A stretch of 46,266 nucleotides of DNA, from positions 1 to 46,266 of the forward strand of contig JAKAFY010000013.1 in the NCBI GenBank assembly GCA_021817785.1. The letters run 5' to 3'. The notes beneath the pieces were generated by a model. It was not told the DNA's origin. It did no database searches and saw only the letters and a list, made by a program, of their open reading frames with translations. Made by a program: the position numbers and the translations under genes. The DNA is from a bacterium (GTDB taxonomy: Bacteria; Patescibacteriota; Microgenomatia; UBA10105; UBA927). Shown piece after piece: positions 7,914 to 15,829 of the stretch (positions within the stretch are counted from its first letter, which is position 1; the number at the start of each line of letters is the position of its first letter).

Positions 7914-10166
7914 TTATGGCTTCGCTATTGCCTCGAGCACTTGGTGATCATTCAACTCCGGTGTACGTTCCGGCTTTTTATTAAGCTCGGCTAAGTTTAT
8001 TGTCCGATCCGTGTGCTTGGCGAAATCCTCATCATGGGTCACGGTTACAATCGTTGTCTCGGGATGGGTCTTTCGCATCGCCTGTAATGTAGCTACCAGC
8101 CTGTCTATCGAATCCAAGTCCAGATTTGCGGTCGGCTCATCCAAAAAGAGAATTTGCGGATTGGTAAGAAGTGAGCGTACCATTGACAATAATCGTTTTT
8201 CCCCACCCGAGAAATGATTCCCGGTTTCGTTTAATCGCGGAATAAGCTTCTCCAGTCCCAAATCCTTCATGGTCGTAACCACTTTTTCTTCCGGGATGTC
8301 TTTATTCCATAGGAGAAGGTTCTCTTTCAGCGTCATCGTATCGATAAGCCCCGCGCTCTGTGGCGAGTATCCAAACTTGGCATGGAGTGCTTCTCGTCCA
8401 AATTTTTTGATCCCATCCACATCGACTCCGCCATACGTCACTCGGCCGGCTTCAGGTTGATTGAGTCCAAGCATCGCGCGAAGTAACGTCGTTTTTCCTT
8501 CACCTTTTTGCGCACGTATTGCCACAAATTCCCCCTGTTTGATGTCAAAGGATACATCACGCAAAATACCTTTGACGCTCAGATTTTGTATGGAAATATC
8601 CAAATTTGGCAAACTGGAAACAGGGACGCGCTGCTTTTCCCGTGGCCCGTCCGGACGATCCAGCATATCCCACGGGCCTAATAACTGCTCCATTTGCGCA
8701 ATATCCTGCAAATCGGGAATTAAATTGTTTGCATAGATCGACGTCAGTCTACTTGCCTCCCCTGCGGTACCGTACTGAAGGGAATTAAATTGCTGTGCTT
8801 TCACAGCGGACAAAAAAAGTGACCGAATCTCTGCATCAGCAAGCTGACGCGATATTGGCTGTTGACTCATCCCCAACTGAAGCACCTGACCCGGATTACT
8901 GTAATCCATATCTTGAAGCTCAATATCACGAACAATCGCCCCAGCAATAATAGGTGAAATATATTTATTACGGGCTTGCAGATATTCCGTTGCGGTCACC
9001 ACGACCGGAGCTGCGCGATTATAGACAAAATGCACGATCTTTTCCCATCCTTCGCGCGATGTTTTTTTCATGCGGTCCTGGCTATAGAGCGCTTCCCGTT
9101 CCCGCATCGCCTCCTGTAGCTGAGTAGCCACATCAGCGGATTTACCAGAGGCCTGCGCAATCTCGAGATTCGATAGCAGGCTAGAAATTCGTGCGTCAAT
9201 TGCATCTGCTTCGGTATACATATGACCACGAGCAGACAGCAATTCTTTCACTTGTTTTTCCGCACCTTTATACAACCACCACAATCTCGTGCCGCCAAAC
9301 GCCGTCGCAAGCTTGTTTATCTGCCACGCCGGAATCAGGTTCGATACCATGCGTGCCATCCCAGGGTACGCATCGGCACGTATAGAAGCTATAAGATCTA
9401 TGGAGGCCAACTTCCCCCGCTCTATAATATTAAGCACCTCTGACGGCGGTATATCCTGTATAAAGGCATATTTCTGAAGCAACAGCGATTCCGTGGTGCG
9501 CTGATTAATTTTGTTCCCCACATCTTCCAACGCATTATTCAGACTTTTATTGGCCTGCAGCGTCACTTGATCTGCTACCAGGTTCATCGCGGTTGGGGCC
9601 CACAATCCGGCGGTTTTACCCAATACTTTTCCGACAAATGATTTTGAATCAAAATTGGACGTAGATTTCCGCTGCTGCCATTGATGCAAGAGGTCTGCAT
9701 AAACATTTAGTTCATCCTTATCCCCAATCACCCGGTCAAAAAACTCCTGCATCGCATACTGTCCAAATCCCGAAACCAACTCGAGTCCCACCATGAGACT
9801 ACCGGCGGTTTTTATCTTTCTCCGTGTCTCCGGCGTGGTATACAGCCGTTCCACGTACGAGAGCGTATTGGTTATATCAGCAAAAGTCGGAAGTGCATCA
9901 ACAGGAGGTGTTGTCTCTGGTTTTACAGCTAACCGTTCGGCCACTGTGCCAATGCGATCCTCGCGTATTTCCTCGCCGTTCTTCTCAAGGTCTCTGGCCA
10001 ACGTTCTGGCATATGTTTCTATCCTTTTCGCATCCGGTCGCTCACCGCTTGCCGCATCGTGAGCAAGCTCCAAAGAGGCTTTTGCAGTCTCCAAAGACAA
10101 TTCCAACGGCTTCCCTACTTCTTTCTCAGGGATCTTTAGTCGTACATCGGGCTTCTCCGTGCTCAT
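7914..10166 (-). CDS. ABC-exporter-like protein with eroded membrane region and intact ATPase domain
   Basis: A 750-aa protein. The C-terminal ATPase domain (about 522-735) has a Walker A-type loop ARAQ-like start at 551-560 (RAQKGEGKTT), in which the first glycine of GxxGxGKT is alanine (A552). It also has a Q-loop (SPQ, 601-603), a signature SGGE (653-656), a Walker B with catalytic glutamate (D676-E677) and the H-loop histidine 711. The N-terminal 500 residues follow the spacing of an ABC exporter, including a QDIPPSEVLNIIERGK segment like the usual FFD-x3-GEL-x2-R element. Its would-be membrane helices are short, polar and interrupted by a charged insert (about 300-375). The protein may therefore be membrane-peripheral. 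Its place in the middle of the cluster suggests it powers or remodels the complex. Confidence 0.75.
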   Translation of the reverse strand: MSTEKPDVRLKIPEKEVGKPLELSLETAKASLELAHDAASGERPDAKRIETYARTLARDLEKNGEEIREDRIGTVAERLAVKPETTPPVDALPTFADITNTLSYVERLYTTPETRRKIKTAGSLMVGLELVSGFGQYAMQEFFDRVIGDKDELNVYADLLHQWQQRKSTSNFDSKSFVGKVLGKTAGLWAPTAMNLVADQVTLQANKSLNNALEDVGNKINQRTTESLLLQKYAFIQDIPPSEVLNIIERGKLASIDLIASIRADAYPGMARMVSNLIPAWQINKLATAFGGTRLWWLYKGAEKQVKELLSARGHMYTEADAIDARISSLLSNLEIAQASGKSADVATQLQEAMREREALYSQDRMKKTSREGWEKIVHFVYNRAAPVVVTATEYLQARNKYISPIIAGAIVRDIELQDMDYSNPGQVLQLGMSQQPISRQLADAEIRSLFLSAVKAQQFNSLQYGTAGEASRLTSIYANNLIPDLQDIAQMEQLLGPWDMLDRPDGPREKQRVPVSSLPNLDISIQNLSVKGILRDVSFDIKQGEFVAIRAQKGEGKTTLLRAMLGLNQPEAGRVTYGGVDVDGIKKFGREALHAKFGYSPQSAGLIDTMTLKENLLLWNKDIPEEKVVTTMKDLGLEKLIPRLNETGNHFSGGEKRLLSMVRSLLTNPQILFLDEPTANLDLDSIDRLVATLQAMRKTHPETTIVTVTHDEDFAKHTDRTINLAELNKKPERTPELNDHQVLEAIAKP

Positions 10167-10206
10167 ACTCTATATTGTAGCGTATTATTATATACTTATA
10201 AAAAGC
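10167..10206. promoter_or_regulatory. divergent promoter region
   Basis: Only 40 bases separate the ABC-like gene (minus) from the plus-strand gene at 10207. On the minus strand TACAAT (10174-10179) lies 7 bases before ATG 10166. A second TATAAT is found at 10187-10192 on the same strand. On the plus strand TATACT and TATAAA boxes precede ATG 10207. The region is AT-rich and both starts lack a Shine-Dalgarno. Confidence 0.5.
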
Positions 10207-10935
10207 ATGTCAGAAACTTCTCCCACCGCCGTCTTCTATGGCTCGTCCGGCGCTGAGCCCATGAAACCGCCGAAACAGGAGCAATCCAAAGCGGTGAGCG
10301 GCGTCCGTCGCGCCGTCAACGCATGGCTCGACCGAATTGGTCCGGGAAGTGTTGAAAAACATTTCGTAAAAGCACATGAGAATATCCTAAAGACGTTCAA
10401 CAACGAAGAGAGAGCAAAAGCATATGAACAAACCGGGTTAACATGGAAAAAATGGGGCAAAGCGCTTGGTATTACCGCAATGGTCATCGACAGCGGATTA
10501 GCAGGATTAGGAATCGCTATCACCCAAGATTGGGTTAACAATCCCCGTGTTGGCAGACAAGCCGTCAGGATTCTTGGGGAACGCACGGATAGACGAACGG
10601 GATTTTGGGATAAAGAACCGACAAACCCCGGCGTATTACGCACATTATATCTTCGATTATCACCGAATATTTTTATCAGCGGCGTAGTGCCCAACGACCT
10701 ACTAAAAGGCAACTTTGAACAGAATCGGAGTAATCCAACAATTCTTCATGAACGAGAATATGCAAGCAGGATAGGGACAATCACCTCAATTATTCCCGGT
10801 CTTGCTACTTTATTGCCGCTCACGGGTATCGGCCCCATGCATATGGTTATGCATCTTATCGCAACAGGTGCTGAAACCGTCGGGAAAATGAAGGCAAGAT
10901 CAAAAATCACAAAAACACGAATAGATAAGAAGTAA
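10207..10935 (+). CDS. cluster protein L6, the only plus-strand member
   Basis: A 242-aa protein from ATG 10207; 16 more codons upstream are open but carry the promoter. It is unknown in function. The N-terminus (TAVFYGSSGAEP) loosely resembles the Gly-rich motif of other members. Two hydrophobic glycine stretches follow: about residues 85-105 (GITAMVIDSGLAGLGIAIT) and 195-220 (ITSIIPGLATLLPLTGIG). Its composition and layout match the minus-strand large proteins, so it belongs to the cluster in spite of its orientation. It ends convergently with the 11942 gene. Confidence 0.72.
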   Translation: MSETSPTAVFYGSSGAEPMKPPKQEQSKAVSGVRRAVNAWLDRIGPGSVEKHFVKAHENILKTFNNEERAKAYEQTGLTWKKWGKALGITAMVIDSGLAGLGIAITQDWVNNPRVGRQAVRILGERTDRRTGFWDKEPTNPGVLRTLYLRLSPNIFISGVVPNDLLKGNFEQNRSNPTILHEREYASRIGTITSIIPGLATLLPLTGIGPMHMVMHLIATGAETVGKMKARSKITKTRIDKK

Positions 10936-10988
10936 ATAGCCCCACGTTGTGGGTACGGACTACAAGAAACGCATAGTCGTGTACATCG

Positions 10989-11942
10989 TTAAGATGAGTC
11001 TTTTGCCAAACCCCGTTCTACCGCTTCCTGTGCAGCCTTTTGAGCAGCCGCTTGCCGATCTTTCATCGCAACATAATCCGCCTTGGATGGCATAGGATTC
11101 CCGGAATTTTCGTAATACGCCTTATCCGGGTGATGTGTCACCCAATCCTGATATTCCCGATCAAGCTTGGTATTTGCGGCTTTCTGTTTGGCATCTGCTA
11201 TTTTCTGTTCCGTCATTCTCGTCTCATTTTTCATACGGTTTTGCGCTTCCATGGTATGCCGACGCTCCGCTTCAAAAGATGTACGAGACTGCTCTCCCTG
11301 CACACGATAAAATTCCTGCTGCCATACAGCCGCCTCCCGTCGTACGCTCGCTAAAGTATCCTGCAATCGCGCGTTCATCTCTTGCAACTGACTAAGCTTG
11401 TACTCTGCATATTTATACTTAAGCCCAAGCTCTACTTTCGCGTCCTGTACGGTTGCAAGCATCGCCTCTTTTACGTTGTTCCCAACTGGACGCTTCTGTT
11501 CCAGTGTATGGAGGACTGACACATCCTTGCCGTCCACGACTTCCGTGACGACCTGGGATGGAATGTTCGTTTCTTTGTGGAATGCGTGTTTTATTTCCTG
11601 GAAAAAATTAAGCTTCTTCCACATGCCCGACTTTCGGTCAAATTCCACGTTCTTTTCTTTCAGTTTCCCCCACATATCCAGCTCTTTCGTGTAGGTTTTG
11701 CGCGTCGCAAATTGCACCTTGCTCATGTCGCTTTTTTCGGGGAATGAATAGTCGCTAAAGACGCCGTCTCCTTCCGCCACACGATACACCTCTCGATTTT
11801 CCTGCCAGTCACCGGAAACGCGATAATGGTATTGGTTATCTGGCTTGGGGATGAGGTCGGCAAGCTCTTTAACGGTATCCACCGGTAAGGCTACTTCTTT
11901 GAGCTTCGGTCGCTCACCCATCATTTTTGGTATTTCGGTCAT
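10989..11942 (-). CDS. cluster coiled-coil protein
   Basis: A 317-aa protein from ATG 11942, chosen because a TATAAT box and a short AGGAT-like stretch lie just before it and the upstream codons overlap that box. The first 130 residues look globular. Residues about 155-290 are a long Gln/Glu/Arg-rich helix likely to form a coiled coil, and the tail is Ala/Lys-rich. There is no hydrophobic helix. The N-terminus M-G-E-R-P is close to the G-x-G-R-P motif of three neighbours. A structural or tethering role is possible but inferred. Confidence 0.7.
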   Translation of the reverse strand: MTEIPKMMGERPKLKEVALPVDTVKELADLIPKPDNQYHYRVSGDWQENREVYRVAEGDGVFSDYSFPEKSDMSKVQFATRKTYTKELDMWGKLKEKNVEFDRKSGMWKKLNFFQEIKHAFHKETNIPSQVVTEVVDGKDVSVLHTLEQKRPVGNNVKEAMLATVQDAKVELGLKYKYAEYKLSQLQEMNARLQDTLASVRREAAVWQQEFYRVQGEQSRTSFEAERRHTMEAQNRMKNETRMTEQKIADAKQKAANTKLDREYQDWVTHHPDKAYYENSGNPMPSKADYVAMKDRQAAAQKAAQEAVERGLAKDSS

Positions 11943-12013
11943 ATAATCCTCATTATATATCAAAGCATCCGTTGACAATAACACCTTTTATTACTCATAT
12001 TCTACACGCGGTA

Positions 12014-12340
12014 TCAACGATCTATTGGTATTAAGAAATGTTGTATCAATTTTACTCCACCAAACGCAATCGCAGATGAAACAACGGCTAATGCCCCATA
12101 ATTCCCCACAACCCGCAATTTAGTGGAATTTTTGATGGATTTATCCAACTTTTCCATCGCTTTTACGCGGTCATCTTCGGAAAGCGAAGCGTTTATCTTG
12201 GTCATCTCCTCAATTTCTTTCGTATGGGTTTTCCGCCACGCCTCTTCCGCGCCGCCAAACGTAAATGTTTTCTTTGCCCAATCTTTAAGCGTTGGCTTTG
12301 TTTCAGACCTCCCTATACCGGTCAACACAACTTCGGACAT
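12014..12340 (-). CDS. small cluster membrane protein with GxGRSE motif
   Basis: A 108-aa protein. The N-terminus reads VVLTGIGRSETK, containing the G-x-G-R-[PS]-E motif seen in two larger neighbours. A charged helical middle leads to one clear C-terminal hydrophobic segment (YGALAVVSSAIAFGGVKLIQHF), so the protein is probably anchored at its C-terminus. TATAAT (12347-12352) precedes ATG by exactly six bases, suggesting a leaderless message. Function unknown. Confidence 0.7.
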   Translation of the reverse strand: MSEVVLTGIGRSETKPTLKDWAKKTFTFGGAEEAWRKTHTKEIEEMTKINASLSEDDRVKAMEKLDKSIKNSTKLRVVGNYGALAVVSSAIAFGGVKLIQHFLIPIDR

Positions 12341-12352
12341 ATCAGTATTATA
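12341..12352 (-). promoter_or_regulatory. -10 box of a probable leaderless promoter
   Basis: TATAAT at 12347-12352 (minus strand), six bases before ATG 12340. No -35 box of good quality was seen. Confidence 0.55.
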
Positions 12353-12488
12353 TACTCCCCGCCTTCACCGCGGCATCTTTCGGTAGTAATGGAATTGTTT
12401 CAAGTGATACCGTTGCCATTATTATATCGTATTCTTCTTGAAATTCCCTAAGTACTCTAAGTGACGCAAGAGACCTCAGTACATCATA
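12353..12488 (-). other. intergenic region with a 23-codon frame
   Basis: The only thing of note is a short open frame at 12348-12419 (MATVSLETIPLL...), preceded by a TATAAT at about 12420-12426. It is too short to call a gene. Confidence 0.3.
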
Positions 12489-12682
12489 TTACTGAAGGAT
12501 TATGTCGACGCCGGAGCGGATAGTGGAAGAGGCATTCTGAAGGTGCTTTTTATCCCAAGGCTTTGTTTTTGCTACTATAGCATCAAGCATGCCGTAGATT
12601 GATTTTTTATACTCGCACCGATCTTGCTAAGATCAGCAGAGCCTATAAATTGAGGACCTTTCGATATTTCAGACCTATGCAA
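12489..12682 (-). pseudogene. small helical gene broken by one frameshift
   Basis: Two minus-strand frames join into one plausible protein of about 64 residues if one base is added to a run of six A (12603-12608 on the plus strand as T). The first part reads ...GPQFIGSADLSKIGASIK and the second ...SIYGMLDAIVAKTKPWDKK down to a TAA at 12489. A TTG start at 12682 would lie right after the stop of the 204-aa gene. Either the gene is decaying, or the run was miscounted in the assembly. Confidence 0.4.
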
Positions 12683-12688
12683 AAAATA

Positions 12689-13303
12689 TTATTGAACTTG
12701 AGTCGGGCCTGCTTCTGCTGCAGGTTCTTTATGCAGTATTTTATTCGTCCACTTGGCGACACGTTCACCCATATTCCCACCTTTTTCAGCTAACCACATA
12801 CCAGTGCGACGCACGGGAGACAAATACATTATTCCCGAACCAATTGCAAAGCCGGCACCACCAACTCCTAAGGCTCCTATTACTTGTCCGGCACTATATT
12901 TTTTACCACCGGTCATTTCTGATGACAACGCACCGAATCCGGCCATATAAAACGGAAAGGCAATCACCGTAGGCACTGCTGATATGATTATATCCGCAGC
13001 AGCCGCACTCAAACGTGCTGCTTTAGCCCCCAATACTGCCGCTGGCCGGACTATCTGCGCTACCCGCTTCAATTGACCCTCATCTAACGCGTTCACGATC
13101 TTATCAAACTGATTAAGTTGAGTTTGTTCATACTCTTTTCCCAACCTTTTGAATTCAGATTTTTTTACCTGTTTCTCATGTATATCCCGGAGATTCTTTT
13201 CGGTGTTTGTTTTCCAATCTGATTTAATTTTATCTACAATATTTTTAGCCTGTACTTCAGGTCTGCCTACTCCTTCATATACTGATTGTGTGGTTTCTGA
13301 CAT
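12689..13303 (-). CDS. cluster membrane protein L7 with GxGRPE motif
   Basis: A 204-aa protein. The N-terminus holds V8 and G11-x-G-R-P-E16. A charged helical region (about 20-85) is followed by two hydrophobic Ala/Gly segments (about 98-125, AAADIIISAVPTVIAFPFYMAG in part, and 140-160, GQVIGALGVGGAGFAIGSGI). An amphipathic tail ends the protein. It has a good AAGGAGG Shine-Dalgarno and follows the small gene S4 by 8 bases. The hydrophobic pair could insert into a membrane as a hairpin. No family recognised. Confidence 0.75.
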   Translation of the reverse strand: MSETTQSVYEGVGRPEVQAKNIVDKIKSDWKTNTEKNLRDIHEKQVKKSEFKRLGKEYEQTQLNQFDKIVNALDEGQLKRVAQIVRPAAVLGAKAARLSAAAADIIISAVPTVIAFPFYMAGFGALSSEMTGGKKYSAGQVIGALGVGGAGFAIGSGIMYLSPVRRTGMWLAEKGGNMGERVAKWTNKILHKEPAAEAGPTQVQ

Positions 13304-13311
13304 ATGCCTCC

Positions 13312-13635
13312 TTATGGTATTTTTTGTTTTGTTAACACTGCTTCCATTGTGTCTAACACGGCAAGAATTTTCTGCTGCGTTTCCCGAAGCACAGCCCCAT
13401 CCCCGACGGATGCTTCAAGTAATCCCACAAGCGCATCCGGCGTATTTTTGGCGGGATCATTGACCATCTCATCAAGTTTTTCCTGTGGCATGGCAGTAAT
13501 AAGCGTGGCCATCACCACGTCCTTTATCCCCTGCTGCATCGTAGCATAAAGCTCTGCCTTCACGTCATTACTAAGCGCCGACTGCTGCACACGAAGTACA
13601 ATATGTTTCACTTTGTCTTCTAATATATCTGTCAT
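13312..13635 (-). CDS. cluster small helical protein S4
   Basis: A 107-aa acidic helical protein. It has the family pattern IVLRVQQSALSNDVKAELYATM and a later EKLDEMV segment, clearly paralogous to the genes at 14135 and 14930. The start overlaps the stop of the 166-aa gene by 4 bases (ATGA), so translation is probably coupled. The pattern resembles the DUF5663-type small proteins of CPR bacteria, although I could not test that. Confidence 0.78.
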   Translation of the reverse strand: MTDILEDKVKHIVLRVQQSALSNDVKAELYATMQQGIKDVVMATLITAMPQEKLDEMVNDPAKNTPDALVGLLEASVGDGAVLRETQQKILAVLDTMEAVLTKQKIP

Positions 13636-14132
13636 ACGCGTTGAAATCTTGGATCAAATATCCGATCAGTGATATTCAATACCTTTCCGCCGGGTATCAG
13701 TTCTTTAAACGCTTTCTGTGTATCAATATATTGTTTCATCTTTTCCGATTGCGCTTCAGCTGCCCCTCGAATTTTTGCCTTTCTCATATTCTCAAATTGA
13801 CCTGTCGGCACCTCTACACCACGAAGTTTTCCGACGGCGCGGTATCCCAATGATACGGTGTCCTGCACGGCATCAATCATCCTCGCGGATACGTCGTCAA
13901 TCCTCCCAACCACTTTATTCCAAAAATCTGCTATTTTTACATTCCATGAACCGCGCTGATCTTCTGGGATTTGAGAAACGATCTTCTGGAACGCTTCTCT
14001 ATGAGTGTCGTATACGCTTTTTTCCGGCATTGCGGCATCAAACGCCTCTTTTGCCTGTTCGATGATGGGGTGGGAAATTTCTGATTCGGGACGGCCTTCT
14101 CCAAATCGGACTTCAGTTTGAGTTGCATCCAT
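13632..14132 (-). CDS. cluster protein L8 with GxGRPE motif
   Basis: A 166-aa soluble-looking protein. V8 and G11-x-G-R-P-E16 occur at the same positions as in the 204-aa neighbour, while the rest differs. The remaining sequence is helical and amphipathic without a membrane segment. A GAGGGAG Shine-Dalgarno precedes ATG 14132. The start is 2 bases after the stop of the S5 gene and the end overlaps S4, so it is locked between two small genes. Confidence 0.75.
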   Translation of the reverse strand: MDATQTEVRFGEGRPESEISHPIIEQAKEAFDAAMPEKSVYDTHREAFQKIVSQIPEDQRGSWNVKIADFWNKVVGRIDDVSARMIDAVQDTVSLGYRAVGKLRGVEVPTGQFENMRKAKIRGAAEAQSEKMKQYIDTQKAFKELIPGGKVLNITDRIFDPRFQRV

Positions 14133-14134
14133 GC

Positions 14135-14446
14135 CTACACTCCCTCTTCTTTAAGAGCGCTATCTACTTCCGCAAGCACATTATTCATAAGGCCATCGAT
14201 CTCTTTAAGCGCTACACCGTCTTTTATGGTGTCTTCGATAAGCTTGGCGTAGCTTTCGACCGTCACTCGGCCCTTGGGGTCGGCGGACAGATATTCAAGT
14301 TGCTCTTTTGGCATGTACTTTAAAAGCACCGGCCATACGGTTGCCTGTAATCCTTCGGAAATGGTAGCGTATAGCTCCGCTTTGTCATCATTAGACATTT
14401 TACTCTGTTCTATACGCGTAACAATCGCTTTCAATTTTTCTTCCAT
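14135..14446 (-). CDS. cluster small helical protein S5
   Basis: A 103-aa acidic helical protein. Aligned without gaps, 56 of 103 residues are identical to the gene at 14930, by hand count, so the two arose by duplication. Conserved parts are MEEKLKAI, RIEQS, LYATIS-x-GLQA, PKE and AKLIE. An AAGGAGG Shine-Dalgarno lies before the start. It precedes the 166-aa gene by 2 bases. Function unknown; a chaperone or adaptor for the adjacent large protein is a reasonable guess. Confidence 0.8.
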   Translation of the reverse strand: MEEKLKAIVTRIEQSKMSNDDKAELYATISEGLQATVWPVLLKYMPKEQLEYLSADPKGRVTVESYAKLIEDTIKDGVALKEIDGLMNNVLAEVDSALKEEGV

Positions 14447-14483
14447 ACAGCCTCCTTAAAGTTCTCGTTTAATATTAACTACA

Positions 14484-14933
14484 CTATTTCAATATTGCTG
14501 GATGTGTAATCCAACTCCAAATATTTTTAATTCTATCCCCAATGAATGGTGAAGAAATAGCACCTTTAAATGTCGCTGCTTCTGCAGCAAACCATCCTGA
14601 AAGATTGCCTGCCATAACGGCACTGTATGCTGCAGGTCCAAATGCTACAGCGGCTCCGGCGACAGCCAAACCAGCACCGGTGGCCACCCAATTACGAACA
14701 ACCTTCCATGTCGCACTCTTCTGAGCAACCTTCTCATAATACTGGAGCATCTCTGCACGTTGATCGCCGGTAAACCGGTCGTACGTATCGGCGTATTTCT
14801 GTAATTCCTTCGCGGTTGCTCCTTTTATCGTATACGTTTCCGACAAAAACTTTCCGACCCGTTCTGCCACCCTACCTACGACATTTTTCTTCAGTTCGAC
14901 TGGTGCCGCTGTTTCTCCAGTAGCCTCACTCAT
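14484..14933 (-). CDS. cluster membrane protein L9
   Basis: A 149-aa protein with a basic, helical first half and one strong Ala/Gly hydrophobic segment at about 82-112 (VATGAGLAVAGAAVAFGPAAY in part). It continues to an amphipathic Trp-containing tail. ATG 14933 overlaps the stop of the small gene S6 (ATGA) and has an AAAGGAGG Shine-Dalgarno. It lacks the G-x-G-R-P motif. Likely membrane-inserted; function unknown. Confidence 0.75.
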   Translation of the reverse strand: MSEATGETAAPVELKKNVVGRVAERVGKFLSETYTIKGATAKELQKYADTYDRFTGDQRAEMLQYYEKVAQKSATWKVVRNWVATGAGLAVAGAAVAFGPAAYSAVMAGNLSGWFAAEAATFKGAISSPFIGDRIKNIWSWITHPAILK

Positions 14934-15241
14934 ATGCGCTCCTCCTTTAGGGCAGCATCAACTTCATCTAGTAATTTATTCGTAACATCGTCGATTTCCG
15001 CGAGTGCCATACCGTCCTGTATGGATGCTTCGATCAGCTTAGCAAATTCAAGCGCGGAAAGTTTATCTTTTGGAAGAGCAGCGATCACATCCATTTTCTC
15101 CTTCGGGACATGCTGCATGATCGTGGGCCAGATAGATGCCTGGAGCCCCGAAGAAATCGTCGCGTAAAGCTGAGACTTCTCTTCCACTGAAAGAGAGGAC
15201 TGTTCTATGCGTTTGATGATAGCCTTAAGTTTCTCCTCCAT
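14930..15241 (-). CDS. cluster small helical protein S6
   Basis: A 103-aa acidic helical protein, the closest paralogue of the gene at 14135 (54 percent identity by hand alignment). It begins 6 bases after the stop of the 193-aa gene and ends in an ATGA overlap with the 149-aa membrane protein gene. Such placement supports a fixed pairing of small and large genes. Function unknown. Confidence 0.8.
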   Translation of the reverse strand: MEEKLKAIIKRIEQSSLSVEEKSQLYATISSGLQASIWPTIMQHVPKEKMDVIAALPKDKLSALEFAKLIEASIQDGMALAEIDDVTNKLLDEVDAALKEERI

Positions 15242-15247
15242 ACAGAA

Positions 15248-15829
15248 TTAACGAGAGCTTCCCGTCATGATTGGCTGAGGAGGTGCTTCTATCGGCTTTC
15301 CCCCACCAAGAATTAAATTGGCTATCGGTGCGGCTACTTCAGCTCCAATAAAACCAGCGCCTGCGCCTATTCCTTGGGCTACTAGTTCAACTGGACGAAA
15401 TATGACAGTTGTGCCCAATCCAACAATACCAATTGCTGTCTGCCTCAACGGTCCGCCATCAGGAGCAATTGCTTCAATTAATGGAGATTTTGTAGCGAAT
15501 AATGAGCCTAGCACTAATTCCCCTGCTCCTGCAGCATATCGCCACACGCGAGCGACATCATATGCAAATGGACGTAATCCATCCATTGCTCTTTTAGCCA
15601 TATTATCATTTAGTCGATCATAAGTTTTTTCATACCCAGTCACCGCTGCAACTTCGACCGCTTTCCAACGACCTTTTGGTATAGGAATAGCTGAACTTAT
15701 ATGCCCCTCTAATTTTGTAATCTTATCTCCCTTGCCAAATCGTGTCTTATCACGATAATCTATATAACGTATTGCTCTCACCGCAGCGCTTTCGGCTTGA
15801 TTCTCCATGTTCATTGGTTGTTCACTCAT
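15248..15829 (-). CDS. cluster membrane protein L10
   Basis: A 193-aa protein. The first 90 residues are charged and helical. The second half holds Gly/Ala-rich hydrophobic stretches (YAAGAGELVLGSLFAT; QTAIGIVGLGTTVIF; GIGAGAGFIGAEVAAPIANLILGG in part), enough for two or three membrane-associated segments. The tail is Pro-rich. ATG 15829 overlaps the stop of the small gene S7 (ATGA), with AAGGAG upstream. Unknown function. Confidence 0.75.
   Translation of the reverse strand: MSEQPMNMENQAESAAVRAIRYIDYRDKTRFGKGDKITKLEGHISSAIPIPKGRWKAVEVAAVTGYEKTYDRLNDNMAKRAMDGLRPFAYDVARVWRYAAGAGELVLGSLFATKSPLIEAIAPDGGPLRQTAIGIVGLGTTVIFRPVELVAQGIGAGAGFIGAEVAAPIANLILGGGKPIEAPPQPIMTGSSR

Noticed and set aside
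12348-12419. 23-codon open frame as a gene
   Set aside because: No Shine-Dalgarno, too short, and it overlaps the promoter of the 12340 gene.
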